Origin: Streptomyces diastatochromogenes | Lineage (GTDB): Bacteria > Actinomycetota > Actinomycetes > Streptomycetales > Streptomycetaceae | Length of the DNA stretch: 34,087 bases | Direction: 5' to 3' | Assembly: GCA_001418405.1 (NCBI GenBank) | Contig: LIQL01000045.1 | Span: forward strand, 1 to 34,087 | Part shown: positions 8,374 to 18,277 of the stretch, piece by piece | How positions within the stretch are numbered: the stretch's first letter is position 1 | Layout of the letters: the number at the start of each line of letters is the position of its first letter | Program-made: the position numbers and the translations under genes | The notes under the pieces: generated by a model | Database searches by the model: none | What the model was told of the DNA's origin: nothing | The model's input: only the letters and a program-made list of their open reading frames with translations

Positions 8374-9498
8374 ATGTCGAAGCTCGGCAACCTCGGCGCC
8401 CGGCTCTACCGCGGTGAGGTCGGCTACGACTTCATCGGCAAGCGGAAGATCTGGTACGGGGTCTCGATCCTGATCACCATCACGGCCATCGTCGGCCTGG
8501 CGGTGCGCGGTCTGAACATGGGCATCGAATTCTCCGGCGGTGCGGTCTTCACCACCCCGAAGACCTCGGTCTCCACCGAGGAGGCCCAGCACCACGCCGA
8601 GTCGGCCGCCCCCGGCCACCAGGCGATGGTGCAGAAGCTGGGCGGCGGCGCGCTGCGCATCCAGATCAGCGGTCTGGACACCAAGCAGTCGGTGCCCGTC
8701 CAGGAGGAGATCGCCAAGGACCTCAAGGTCCCGGTCCAGGACGTCAACACCCAGCTGGTCGGCCCGAGTTGGGGCGAGCAGATCGCCAACAAGGCGTGGC
8801 TGGGCCTGGGGATCTTCATGGTCCTGGTGGTGCTCTACCTCGCCGTCGCCTTCGAGTGGCGGATGGCGGTGGCCGCACTGGTCGCCCTGATCCACGACCT
8901 GACGATCACGGTCGGCGTCTACGCGCTGGTCGGCTTCGAGGTCACCCCGGGCACGGTCATCGGTCTGCTGACGATCCTCGGCTACTCGCTGTACGACACC
9001 GTCGTCGTCTTCGACAGCCTCAAGGAAGCCTCCAAGGACATCACCAAGCAGACCCGCTTCACCTACAGCGAGATCGCCAACCGCAGCATCAACGGCACCC
9101 TGGTGCGGTCGATCAACACCACCGTCGTGGCGCTGCTCCCGGTCGCCGGCCTGCTGTTCGTCGGCGGTGGCGTGCTGGGCGCGGGCATGCTCAACGACAT
9201 CTCGCTGGCGCTGTTCGTGGGTCTGGCCGCCGGTGCCTACTCGTCGATCTTCATCGCGACGCCGCTGGTCGCCGACCTGAAGAACAGCGAGCCGCAGATG
9301 AAGGCGCTGGCCAAGCGGGTCGCCGCCAAGCGTGCCTCGGCCGCGGCCAAGGAGGCGGCCCGCCAGGAGGGCGGCGACGCCGGAGCGGACGAAGGAGCCG
9401 ACGAGGACGCCGAGGGCGCCGCCGTCGTCGGCCCGCGCACCCAGCCCGAGCCCCGCAACCGCGGCGGCCGCGGTCGCCCGTCGGGGAGGCGTCGATGA
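8374..9498 (+). CDS. secF: Protein translocase subunit SecF
   Basis: SecF is the partner of SecD. The 374-residue product has TM1 at about 28-47, the GIEFSGG signature, the P4-type extracytoplasmic domain and five C-terminal TM helices (about 140-310), including LTITVGVYALVGFEVTPGTV and GYSLYDTVVVFDSLKE. The last 60 residues are hydrophilic, rich in Ala/Glu/Gly/Arg. ATG 8374 begins 1 bp after the secD stop and uses the AAGGAGG embedded in the end of secD, so translation is coupled. The stop overlaps the apt start. Confidence 0.97.
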   Translation: MSKLGNLGARLYRGEVGYDFIGKRKIWYGVSILITITAIVGLAVRGLNMGIEFSGGAVFTTPKTSVSTEEAQHHAESAAPGHQAMVQKLGGGALRIQISGLDTKQSVPVQEEIAKDLKVPVQDVNTQLVGPSWGEQIANKAWLGLGIFMVLVVLYLAVAFEWRMAVAALVALIHDLTITVGVYALVGFEVTPGTVIGLLTILGYSLYDTVVVFDSLKEASKDITKQTRFTYSEIANRSINGTLVRSINTTVVALLPVAGLLFVGGGVLGAGMLNDISLALFVGLAAGAYSSIFIATPLVADLKNSEPQMKALAKRVAAKRASAAAKEAARQEGGDAGADEGADEDAEGAAVVGPRTQPEPRNRGGRGRPSGRRR

Positions 9499-10043
9499 GC
9501 GTCCCCGCCGCACTGCGCGAGCTGCTGCTGAGCCGGATCTCGGACGTGCCGGACTACCCGCAGCCGGGCGTGGTCTTCAAGGACATCACCCCGCTGCTCG
9601 CCGACCCGGCCGCGTTCCGCGCGCTGACCGACGCCTTCGTCGACCTGTGCGAGCGCTTCCGGGTCGACAAGGTGGTGGGCCTGGAGGCCCGCGGCTTCAT
9701 CCTCGCCGCCCCGGTCGCGGTGGCCGCCGGGGTCGGCTTCGTCCCGGTCCGCAAGGCCGGCAAGCTGCCCGGCGCGACGCTGGGCCAGGCGTACGAGCTG
9801 GAGTACGGCACCGCCGAGATCGAGATCCACGCCGGTGCGCTGGCCCCCGGCGACCGCGTCCTGGTGATCGACGACGTGCTCGCCACCGGCGGCACCGCGG
9901 ACGCGTCGCTGCAGCTCATCCGCCGGGCCGGTGCCGAGGTGGCGGGCCTGGCGGTGCTGCTGGAGCTGGGCTTCCTGGACGGCCGGCAGCGGCTGGAGCC
10001 GGGTCTGAAGGGCGCTCCGCTGGAGGCCCTGATCACGGTCTGA
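9495..10043 (+). CDS. apt: Adenine phosphoribosyltransferase
   Basis: Apt salvages adenine with PRPP to form AMP. The 182-residue product contains the PRPP-binding motif VLVIDDVLATGGT (122-134), the family motif DYPQPGVVFKDITPLL near the N terminus, and the flexible-loop region VRKAGKLPGATLGQAYELEYG. ATG 9495 overlaps the secF stop (ATGA) and has GGGGAGG just upstream inside secF. The coupling of an export operon to purine salvage next to the (p)ppGpp enzyme gene is a conserved actinobacterial arrangement. A strong hairpin follows, so rel is probably transcribed separately. Confidence 0.97.
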   Translation: MSVPAALRELLLSRISDVPDYPQPGVVFKDITPLLADPAAFRALTDAFVDLCERFRVDKVVGLEARGFILAAPVAVAAGVGFVPVRKAGKLPGATLGQAYELEYGTAEIEIHAGALAPGDRVLVIDDVLATGGTADASLQLIRRAGAEVAGLAVLLELGFLDGRQRLEPGLKGAPLEALITV

Positions 10044-10077
10044 GCCGCCCGCCGGCACCGTCCGGCACCCGCACGGG

Positions 10078-10119
10078 AGCAGCGGGGGCATCCGGAACAT
10101 TCCGGGTGCCCCCGCTGCT
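10078..10119 (+). terminator. Strong hairpin terminator after apt
   Basis: A near-perfect inverted repeat, left arm AGCAGCGGGGGCATCCGGAA and right arm TTCCGGGTGCCCCCGCTGCT with a single G-U wobble, surrounds a minimal CA centre. It starts about 35 bp after the apt stop. The tail is GTGTCATGT. It should separate secDF-apt from rel. Confidence 0.85.
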
Positions 10120-10126
10120 GTGTCAT

Positions 10127-10211
10127 GTACGGACCCATGGCCGCGCGGCAGCCATGGCCATGGGCTCGATACCATGGCACCCCGGCCGCTTCGAGGCCCT
10201 GGGGTCCGTAC
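10127..10211 (+). promoter_or_regulatory. Structured rel leader: long-range inverted repeat enclosing four CCATGG motifs
   Basis: GTACGGACCC (10127-10136) and GGGTCCGTAC (10202-10211) form a perfect 10-bp inverted repeat 65 bp apart. Between and beside the arms CCATGG occurs at 10135, 10152, 10158 and 10172. The block lies between the apt hairpin and the rel start, so it is the expected position of the rel promoter and/or 5' leader. A TACCAT hexamer (10170-10175) could be a -10, without a good -35. Function is inferred only. Confidence 0.4.
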
Positions 10212-10228
10212 CCGCATGAGGAGTGCCC

Positions 10229-12769
<2,541 letters not shown>

Positions 12770-12822
12770 CCGGGGCGCGGGGGCGGCCGTCGAGCGGCTC
12801 CCGCCCCCGCCCGCACCGCGGA

Positions 12823-12852
12823 ACGGCCCGCCGGGAATCCCCGGCGGGCCGT
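12823..12852. terminator. Bidirectional terminator between rel and the DUF349 gene
   Basis: A perfect 13-bp inverted repeat, ACGGCCCGCCGGG / CCCGGCGGGCCGT, with loop AATC lies 53 bp after rel and 21 bp after (on the minus strand) the DUF349 stop. The two genes converge here, so it probably serves both. Confidence 0.8.
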
Positions 12853-12873
12853 CCTGCTGTCGTGCGGCGGAGA

Positions 12874-14103
12874 TCAGCCGCCGAACTCCTCCAGGCCCTT
12901 GAGCGCCTGGTCCAGCAGCGCCTTGCGGCCCTCCAGCTCCCGGCCGAGCTTGTCGGCCTTCGCGGAGTTGCCGGCCGCCCGCGCCGTGTCGATCTGCTTC
13001 TGGAGCTTGTCGACGGCGTCCTGGAGCTGGCCGGTCAGCCCCGCGGCGCGCGCCCGCGCCTCAGGGTTGGTCCGCCGCCACTCGGCCTCCTCGGCCTCCT
13101 GGATGGCCCGCTCGACGGCGTGCATCCGGCCCTCGATCTTGGGACGGGCATCCCGCGGCACGTGACCGATGGCCTCCCACCGCTCGTTGATGCCCCGGAA
13201 CGCGGCCCGGGCCGTCTTCAGCTCGGTGACCGGGAGCAGCTTCTCCGCCTCGGCGGCCAGCTCCTCCTTGCGGGTCAGGTTCTCCCGCTGCTCGGCGTCG
13301 CGCTCCGCGAAGACCTCGCTGCGCGCCTGGAAGAAGACGTCCTGCGCGCCGCGGAAGCGGTTCCACAGGTCGTCCTCGTGCTCGCGCTGGGCGCGACCGG
13401 CGGCCTTCCAGTCCTGCATCAGCTCGCGGTAGCGGGCGGCGGTGGTTCCCCAGTCCGTGGAGCCGGACAGCGACTCGGCCTCGGCGACCAGCTTCTCCTT
13501 GGCCTTGCGGGCGTCCTCGCGCTGCGCGTCCAGCGTGGCGAAGTGCGCCTTGCGCCGCTTGGAGAACGCCGACCGGGCGTGCGAGAAGCGGTGCCACAGC
13601 TCGTCGTCGGTCTTGCGGTCCAGGCGCGGCAGGCCCTTCCAGGTGTCCACCAGCGCCCGCAGGCGCTCGCCGGCCGCCCGCCACTGCTCGCTGGCGGCCA
13701 ACTCCTCGGCCTCGACGACCAGCTTCTCCTTGGCCTCGCGGGCCTCGTCGGTCTGCCGGGCCTTCGCCGCCCGGCGCTCCTCGCGCCGCGACTCGACCGC
13801 ACTGACGAGGGCGTCCAGCCGCTTCTTCAGCGCCTCGAGGTCACCCACCGCGTGGTGCTCGTCGACCTGCTGGCGCAGGTGGTCGATCGCGATCTGGGCG
13901 TCCTTCGCCGAGAGGTCGGTGGTCCTGACCCGCCGCTCCAGGAGGCCGATCTCCACGACCAGGCCCTCATACTTGCGCTCGAAGTAGGCGAGGGCCTCTT
14001 CGGGAGTGCCCGCCTGCCACGATCCGACGACCTGCTCTCCGTCGGCGGTACGCACGTACACGGTCCCCGTCTCATCGACGCGGCCCCACGGGTCGCTGCT
14101 CAC
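12874..14103 (-). CDS. DUF349 domain-containing coiled-coil protein
   Basis: The 409-residue, highly charged, almost entirely helical product carries at least three DUF349-type repeats, each with the pattern 'W...G.....D..LW.RF..A...F...R': VDTWKGLPRLDRKTDDELWH (about 150-170), MQDWKAAGRAQREHEDDLWN (about 228-247) and GINERWEAIGHVPRDARPKI (about 305-324). The N terminus (about 1-45) contains GRVDETGTVYVRTADGEQVV, a small beta-rich segment. The remainder is coiled coil. The family has no firmly established biochemical role known to me. GTG at 14103 (complement) is preceded by GAGGAGG. It converges on rel across a shared hairpin. Confidence 0.9.
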   Translation of the reverse strand: MSSDPWGRVDETGTVYVRTADGEQVVGSWQAGTPEEALAYFERKYEGLVVEIGLLERRVRTTDLSAKDAQIAIDHLRQQVDEHHAVGDLEALKKRLDALVSAVESRREERRAAKARQTDEAREAKEKLVVEAEELAASEQWRAAGERLRALVDTWKGLPRLDRKTDDELWHRFSHARSAFSKRRKAHFATLDAQREDARKAKEKLVAEAESLSGSTDWGTTAARYRELMQDWKAAGRAQREHEDDLWNRFRGAQDVFFQARSEVFAERDAEQRENLTRKEELAAEAEKLLPVTELKTARAAFRGINERWEAIGHVPRDARPKIEGRMHAVERAIQEAEEAEWRRTNPEARARAAGLTGQLQDAVDKLQKQIDTARAAGNSAKADKLGRELEGRKALLDQALKGLEEFGG

Positions 14104-14252
14104 AGCGCCTCCTCAACATGATGCCGACGCGGGCCCGTGGCCCCCGGCATCGTCCACAGTTTCTGTCCGGCGGGGCAGCGCCCCGACCGGTCCGACGGGC
14201 TGTATTGCGGTGAGGGTGGCAGGCCGTCGGATCAGGCACCCTACACAACGCC

Positions 14253-14281
14253 AATCTAGGCGACCGGCGGTCGGCTGTCCG
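14253..14281 (-). promoter_or_regulatory. Candidate promoter for the DUF349 gene
   Basis: Read on the minus strand, CGGACA (14281-14276) and TAGATT (14258-14253) are 17 bp apart, about 150 bp upstream of the DUF349 start. This is a plausible but unproven HrdB-type match. A second -10-like TAGGGT lies at 14243-14238. Confidence 0.35.
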
Positions 14282-14292
14282 CATCCAGCACG

Positions 14293-14305
14293 ACCGAAAT
14301 TCGGT
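14293..14305. repeat. Small palindrome downstream of the prolyl isomerase gene
   Basis: ACCGAAATTCGGT is a perfect 6-bp inverted repeat about a central A, lying 40 bp past the isomerase stop and just upstream of the DUF349 promoter candidate (both minus strand). It could be a weak terminator or an operator for the DUF349 gene. It is A/T-richer than its surroundings. Confidence 0.4.
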
Positions 14306-14344
14306 GGGGACGACCGGGCGTTCTCCCGTACCGGCCACCTCGGA

Positions 14345-15175
14345 TCAGGATTTCCGAACCACCGCCTTGTCGATGACGACGGTGGCGTTGGGCGCGGTGT
14401 TGCCGGTCGCCGGATCGGGGCGCGAACCGGCGGCGGCGATCTTCTTCAGGACGTCCATCCCTCCGGTGATCCGCCCGAACGGCGTGTAGTTCGGGGGCAG
14501 CGGGCTGTCCTGGTAGACGAGGAAGAACTGACTGCCGCCGGAATTGCGGGTCTTGGGGTCGGTGCCGTCGTAGCGGTTGGCCATGGCGACCGTGCCCGCC
14601 GGGTAGACGTCGCCCTTCAGGCGCGGGTCCTTGAGGTTCTCGTCCGGGAGGGTGTAGCCGGGCGTGCCCTCGCCGGTGCCCTTCGGGTCGCCGCACTGCA
14701 GCACGTAGATCCGCTGGTCGACGAGGCGGTGGCAGCGGCTGTGGTCGAAGTAGCCCTGCCCGGCCAGGAACGCGAACGAGTTGACGGTGTGCGGTGCCTT
14801 GGCCGCGTCCATGGTGAAGGTGATCCGCCCGCAGGTGGTGGCCAGCTCGGCGGTGTACGACGCCGAGGCGTCGACGGTCATCGCCGGCTCCTTCGGCCAG
14901 GTCCTCTTCGACGGCGAGCCCGGGGCGGGCCGGGCGCACGGGTCGGCGGTCGCGGACGGAGCCGGGGCGGCGTCGTCGGTGGTGCCCTTGCGGTCGCCGC
15001 CGATCAGCGTGACGGAGGCGTACGCGGTGGCGCCAGCGGCCAGTGCGACCGCCACGACGCCGGCGACGATCACGTTGCGGCGCTTGGTGCGCCGCACGGA
15101 CTCGTCCCGCCGCTGTTGCTGGCGCGCGTACTTCTGTCGGGCGAGCTCGCGCCGCCGCCGGTCCTTGCTGACCAC
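14345..15175 (-). CDS. Membrane-anchored cyclophilin-type peptidyl-prolyl cis-trans isomerase
   Basis: The enzyme catalyses proline isomerisation, here probably on the outer face of the membrane. The 276-residue product has a very basic cytoplasmic N terminus (1-33), a TM or uncleaved signal helix (about 34-58, NVIVAGVVAVALAAGATAYA), a Thr/Ala/Pro-rich linker, and a cyclophilin domain (about 105-275). Recognisable elements are TCGRITFTMDAAKAPHTVNS, the active-site CHRLV and LQCGDPKGTG (Arg and Gln conserved), and SQFFLVYQDSPLPPNYTPFG. GTG at 15175 (complement) is preceded by AAGGAG seven bases upstream. The longer frame to 15313 has no good ribosome site. It diverges from the hydrolase at 15337. 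Confidence 0.93.
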   Translation of the reverse strand: MVSKDRRRRELARQKYARQQQRRDESVRRTKRRNVIVAGVVAVALAAGATAYASVTLIGGDRKGTTDDAAPAPSATADPCARPAPGSPSKRTWPKEPAMTVDASASYTAELATTCGRITFTMDAAKAPHTVNSFAFLAGQGYFDHSRCHRLVDQRIYVLQCGDPKGTGEGTPGYTLPDENLKDPRLKGDVYPAGTVAMANRYDGTDPKTRNSGGSQFFLVYQDSPLPPNYTPFGRITGGMDVLKKIAAAGSRPDPATGNTAPNATVVIDKAVVRKS

Positions 15176-15262
15176 CGGTCGTCTCCTTGTCCTCAGCCTC
15201 GATCGCGGCCGTCTGCCGTGGCCGTACCGTATACGGGTTCGCCCTGCCGGGAGTCCCGCCGG

Positions 15263-15268
15263 TAGGCT
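15263..15268 (+). promoter_or_regulatory. Candidate -10 box for the MBL hydrolase-hisS unit
   Basis: TAGGCT, a typical Streptomyces HrdB -10, lies 68 bp before the GTG at 15337 in the divergent gap 15176-15336. The expected -35 position has no clear TTGAC match. The rest of the gap shows no other strong signal. Confidence 0.4.
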
Positions 15269-15336
15269 CTGGAGCTGCCGAGATGTTCCGGGCGCGGTCC
15301 CGCAGGCCCGCACCCCGCCGATCTTTAAGGACGAAC

Positions 15337-16053
15337 GTGCTGATTGCCGGGTTCCCCGCCGGGGCCTGGGGGACCAACTGCTACTTGGTCGCCCCCGCCG
15401 CCGGCGAGGAGTGCGTGATCATCGACCCGGGCCACCAGGCCGCCCAAGGCGTCGAGGAAGCGCTCAAGAAGCATCGGCTCAAGCCCGTCGCGGTGATCCT
15501 CACCCACGGCCACATCGACCACGTCGCGTCGGTCGTCCCGGTGTGCGGTGCGCACGGGGTCCCCGCCTGGATCCACCCCGAGGACCGCGCCATGATGAGC
15601 GATCCGGAGAAGGCGCTCGGCCGGTCCCTCGGGCAGCAGCTGATGGGCGAGCTGACCGTGGGCGAGCCGGACGACGTCAAGGAGTTGGCCGACGGCGGCG
15701 TCCTGGACCTGGCCGGGATGGAGTTCTCGGTCGCGCACGCCCCGGGCCATACCAAGGGGTCGGTGACCTTCCGGATGCCCGAGCAGGCGGACGTTCCGCC
15801 GGTCTTCTTCTCGGGCGACCTGCTGTTCGCCGGCTCCATCGGACGCACCGACCTGCCGGGCGGCGACTCCGCCGAGATCCTCCGGTCGCTGGCACGCGTG
15901 TGCCTGCCCCTGGAGGACTCCACCGTCGTCCTGTCCGGCCACGGCCCCCAGACCACCATCGGCCACGAGCGCGCCACCAACCCCTTCCTCAGGCAGGTGG
16001 CCGCCGGCCTCGGAGACGGCACCCCGACCGCCGCTCCGCGACGAGGAATGTGA
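15337..16053 (+). CDS. MBL-fold metallo-hydrolase, glyoxalase II-like
   Basis: The 238-residue metallo-beta-lactamase-fold protein has the dinuclear metal site HGHIDH (57-62), then His138 (HAPGHTKGS), Asp161 (FFSGDLLFAGSIGRTDL) and His202 (VLSGHGPQTTIGHE). The GSIGRTDLPGG segment is typical of glyoxalase II-like enzymes. It lacks the C-terminal substrate-binding domain of full glyoxalase II, so the substrate is open; a thioester or persulfide-type substrate is possible. GTG 15337 follows AAGGACG. The upstream open frame to 15187 is not conserved-looking. hisS starts 12 bp after its stop, so they are one operon. Confidence 0.92.
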   Translation: MLIAGFPAGAWGTNCYLVAPAAGEECVIIDPGHQAAQGVEEALKKHRLKPVAVILTHGHIDHVASVVPVCGAHGVPAWIHPEDRAMMSDPEKALGRSLGQQLMGELTVGEPDDVKELADGGVLDLAGMEFSVAHAPGHTKGSVTFRMPEQADVPPVFFSGDLLFAGSIGRTDLPGGDSAEILRSLARVCLPLEDSTVVLSGHGPQTTIGHERATNPFLRQVAAGLGDGTPTAAPRRGM

Positions 16054-16065
16054 CGAGAACCTTCC

Positions 16066-17328
16066 GTGAGCACCTTTCAGGCACCCAAGGGCACCTACGA
16101 CCTGATCCCGCCGTCGTCCGCGACGTACCTCGCGGTGCGCGAGGCGATCGCCGCACCGCTGCGGAACTCCGGGTACGGCTACATCGAGACGCCCGGCTTC
16201 GAGAACGTCGAGCTCTTCGCCCGCGGTGTCGGTGAGTCCACCGACATCGTCACCAAGGAGATGTACGCCTTCGAGACCAAGGGCGGCGACAGGCTCGCGC
16301 TCCGTCCCGAGGGCACCGCCTCCACGCTGCGCGCCGCGCTGGAGGCCAACCTCCACAAGGGCGGCAACCTCCCCGTCAAGCTCTGGTACTCCGGCTCGTA
16401 CTACCGCTACGAGCGTCCGCAGAAGGGCCGCTACCGGCACTTCTCGCAGGTCGGTGCCGAGGCGATCGGCGTCGAGGACCCGGCGCTGGACGCCGAGTTG
16501 ATCATTCTGGCCAACCACTCCTACCGCTCGCTCGGGCTCAGCGACTTCCGGATCCTGCTCAACTCGCTGGGTGACAAGGAGTGCCGCCCCGTCTACCGCG
16601 CCGCGCTCCAGGACTTCCTGCGCGGGCTGGAGCTGGACGAGGAGACCCGCCGCCGGATCGAGATCAACCCGCTGCGCGTCCTGGACGACAAGCGGGAGTC
16701 GGTCCAGGAGCAGCTGATCGGCGCGCCGATGCTGCGCGACTACCTCTGCGAGGCGTGCAAGACCTACCACGAGCAGGTGCGCGAGCTGCTGACCGCGGCG
16801 GGCGTGGCCTTCGAGGACGACCCGAAGCTGGTCCGCGGCCTGGACTACTACACCCGCACCACCTTCGAGTTCGTCCACGACGGCCTGGGTTCGCAGTCCG
16901 CGGTGGGCGGCGGCGGCCGCTACGACGGCCTCTCGGAGATGATCGGCGGGCCCGCGCTGCCGTCCGTCGGATGGGCGCTGGGCGTCGACCGCACGGTGTT
17001 GGCCCTGGAGGCCGAGGGCATCACCCTCGACCTGCCGGCGGCCACCTCCGTCTACGCCGTCCCGCTCGGCGAGGAGGCCCGTCGGGTGCTGTTCGGCAAG
17101 GTCACCGAACTGCGGCTGGCCGGGGTCGCCACCGACTTCGCCTACGGCGGCAAGGGCCTGAAGAACGCCATGAAGTCCGCCAACCGCTCCGGCGCGCGGC
17201 TGGCCCTGGTGGCCGGCGAGCGGGACCTGGCCGAGGGCCTGGTCCAGCTCAAGGACCTGCAGAGCGGCGAACAGACCGCGGTCGCGCTGGACGCGGTGGT
17301 CGACGAGGTCCGGCGGGCGCTGGCCTGA
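16066..17328 (+). CDS. hisS: Histidine--tRNA ligase
   Basis: HisRS charges tRNA-His. The 420-residue class II synthetase contains motif 1 region KGTYDLIPP...[20 protein letters not shown], motif 2 [21 protein letters not shown], the histidine-A signature [13 protein letters not shown], motif 3 [20 protein letters not shown] followed by GWALGVDR, and the C-terminal anticodon-binding domain (about 325-418). GTG 16066 has only a weak purine-rich sequence upstream, consistent with coupling to the preceding hydrolase gene 12 bp away. A long perfect hairpin follows. Confidence 0.97.
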   Translation: MSTFQAPKGTYDLIPPSSATYLAVREAIAAPLRNSGYGYIETPGFENVELFARGVGESTDIVTKEMYAFETKGGDRLALRPEGTASTLRAALEANLHKGGNLPVKLWYSGSYYRYERPQKGRYRHFSQVGAEAIGVEDPALDAELIILANHSYRSLGLSDFRILLNSLGDKECRPVYRAALQDFLRGLELDEETRRRIEINPLRVLDDKRESVQEQLIGAPMLRDYLCEACKTYHEQVRELLTAAGVAFEDDPKLVRGLDYYTRTTFEFVHDGLGSQSAVGGGGRYDGLSEMIGGPALPSVGWALGVDRTVLALEAEGITLDLPAATSVYAVPLGEEARRVLFGKVTELRLAGVATDFAYGGKGLKNAMKSANRSGARLALVAGERDLAEGLVQLKDLQSGEQTAVALDAVVDEVRRALA

Positions 17329-17346
17329 GCCGGCGGAAACCGACCC

Positions 17347-17387
17347 CGCGGGGGCCCGGACGGCAGCGCGCCGTCCGGGCCCCCGCG
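17347..17387 (+). terminator. Strong hairpin terminator after hisS
   Basis: A perfect 18-bp inverted repeat (core arms GCGGGGGCCCGGACGGC at 17348-17364 and GCCGTCCGGGCCCCCGC at 17370-17386, plus one flanking pair) with loop AGCGC starts 18 bp after the hisS stop. It is the most stable-looking hairpin in the window. Confidence 0.85.
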
Positions 17388-17459
17388 CGTCAACCCCGGT
17401 ACGCGCAATCACCCCGGATCCGTCCTCGGCACCCCGGGTTCACAGGGAGGTGCGGCACA

Positions 17460-17528
17460 ATGAAGGATGCGGCCGGGACCGCCGGCCTCGCCCCCACCTC
17501 CCACGGGACCGACGGAACGGCCATATGA
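17460..17528 (+). CDS. Candidate 22-residue upstream ORF coupled to the VKOR gene
   Basis: ATG 17460 opens a 22-codon frame (MKDAAGTAGLAPTSHGTDGT, then AI) that ends TGA 17526-17528, overlapping the VKOR ATG in the classic ATGA arrangement. GGGAGG lies nine bases upstream of this ATG, a better ribosome site than the one before VKOR itself. The peptide has no hydrophobic stretch or known motif. It may be a leader peptide that delivers ribosomes to the VKOR start, or a chance frame. An alternative is that VKOR itself starts at GTG 17450 in another frame. Confidence 0.35.
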   Translation: MKDAAGTAGLAPTSHGTDGTAI

Positions 17529-18166
17529 CGACGACAGCGCTTGACGACGTGTCCACCGACGACGACCGCGCGAGCGCCGCGGAGACCATCGGCTCCGGTC
17601 GTGGCCTCGCCCTGCTCCTGGTCATCACCGGTGCGCTCGGTGGCCTGGCCGCCTGGATCATCACCCTGGACAAGTTCGAGCTGCTGAAGGACCCGAACTT
17701 CAAGCCGGCCTGCAGCCTGAACCCGATCATCTCCTGCGGCAGCGTCATGCAGAGCAAGCAGGCGGAGGCCTTCGGCTTCCCCAACCCGATGGCCGGCCTG
17801 GTCGGGTTCGCCGTGGTCATCGCGATCGGCATGGCCCTGCTGGCCGGCGCCCGGTTCCGCCGCTGGTACTGGCTCGGCCTCAACGTGGGCACCCTGCTCG
17901 CCGCGGTCTTCTGCATGTGGCTGATGTCCCAGTCGCTGTACGAGATCAACGCGCTCTGCCTGTGGTGCACGCTGACCTGGTGCGTGACCATCCTGATGTT
18001 CTGGTACACCACCGTGCACAACCTCAAGCACGGCATCCTCCCGGCGCCCCGGGGCCTGCGCGACGCGGTCGTGGAGTTCCACTGGGTGGTTCCGGTGCTC
18101 TGGTACGGCGTGATCGCCCTGCTGATCCTGACCCGCTGGTGGTCGTACTGGAGCAGCCTGATCTGA
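17525..18166 (+). CDS. Vitamin K epoxide reductase (VKOR) family thiol oxidoreductase
   Basis: Bacterial VKOR reoxidises DsbA-like proteins and passes electrons to menaquinone, supporting disulfide formation outside the membrane. The 213-residue protein has about five hydrophobic segments, with TM1 at about 27-46. Both redox pairs are present: loop cysteines Cys63 and Cys71 (PACSLNPIISCGSV), separated by seven residues as in VKOR, and the active-site CLWC (Cys145 and Cys148). The quinone-side FGFPNP motif is at about 83-88. No fused thioredoxin domain is present. ATG 17525 overlaps a short upstream frame. The gene stands between the hisS terminator and rarA. Confidence 0.93.
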   Translation: MTTTALDDVSTDDDRASAAETIGSGRGLALLLVITGALGGLAAWIITLDKFELLKDPNFKPACSLNPIISCGSVMQSKQAEAFGFPNPMAGLVGFAVVIAIGMALLAGARFRRWYWLGLNVGTLLAAVFCMWLMSQSLYEINALCLWCTLTWCVTILMFWYTTVHNLKHGILPAPRGLRDAVVEFHWVVPVLWYGVIALLILTRWWSYWSSLI

Positions 18167-18169
18167 GCG

Positions 18170-18245
18170 GTCCGGGGACGTCCCGGACGTCTTCGCACCG
18201 CTGCCGCGCCCCGCGCCCCGGCCCGCCGACCCCGGCGGCCGGGGC
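18170..18245 (+). terminator. GC-rich hairpins after the VKOR gene
   Basis: Two inverted repeats lie in the VKOR-rarA gap. GTCCGGG-GACGT-CCCGGAC (18170-18188) is perfect over 7 bp. A second, longer one (18215-18245, GCCCCGGCCCGCCG against CGGCGGCCGGGGC) has a single bulge and is followed by GTTGTC. Together they are a likely terminator. Confidence 0.55.
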
Positions 18246-18263
18246 GTTGTCAGTGGTGTGGCA

Positions 18264-18269
18264 TAGGCT
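18264..18269 (+). promoter_or_regulatory. Candidate -10 box for a leaderless rarA transcript
   Basis: TAGGCT ends 8 bp before the rarA GTG (18278). A transcript starting six to eight bases downstream would begin at or next to the start codon, and no Shine-Dalgarno sequence is present. A -35 is not clear: TTGTCA at 18247-18252 is only 11 bp away. Confidence 0.45.
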
Positions 18270-18277
18270 CCGTAGAC

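Noticed and set aside
16026..16070. A short frame bridging the MBL hydrolase and hisS (through 16235)
   Set aside because: It is a shifted continuation of the hydrolase and hisS sequence with no ribosome site of its own.
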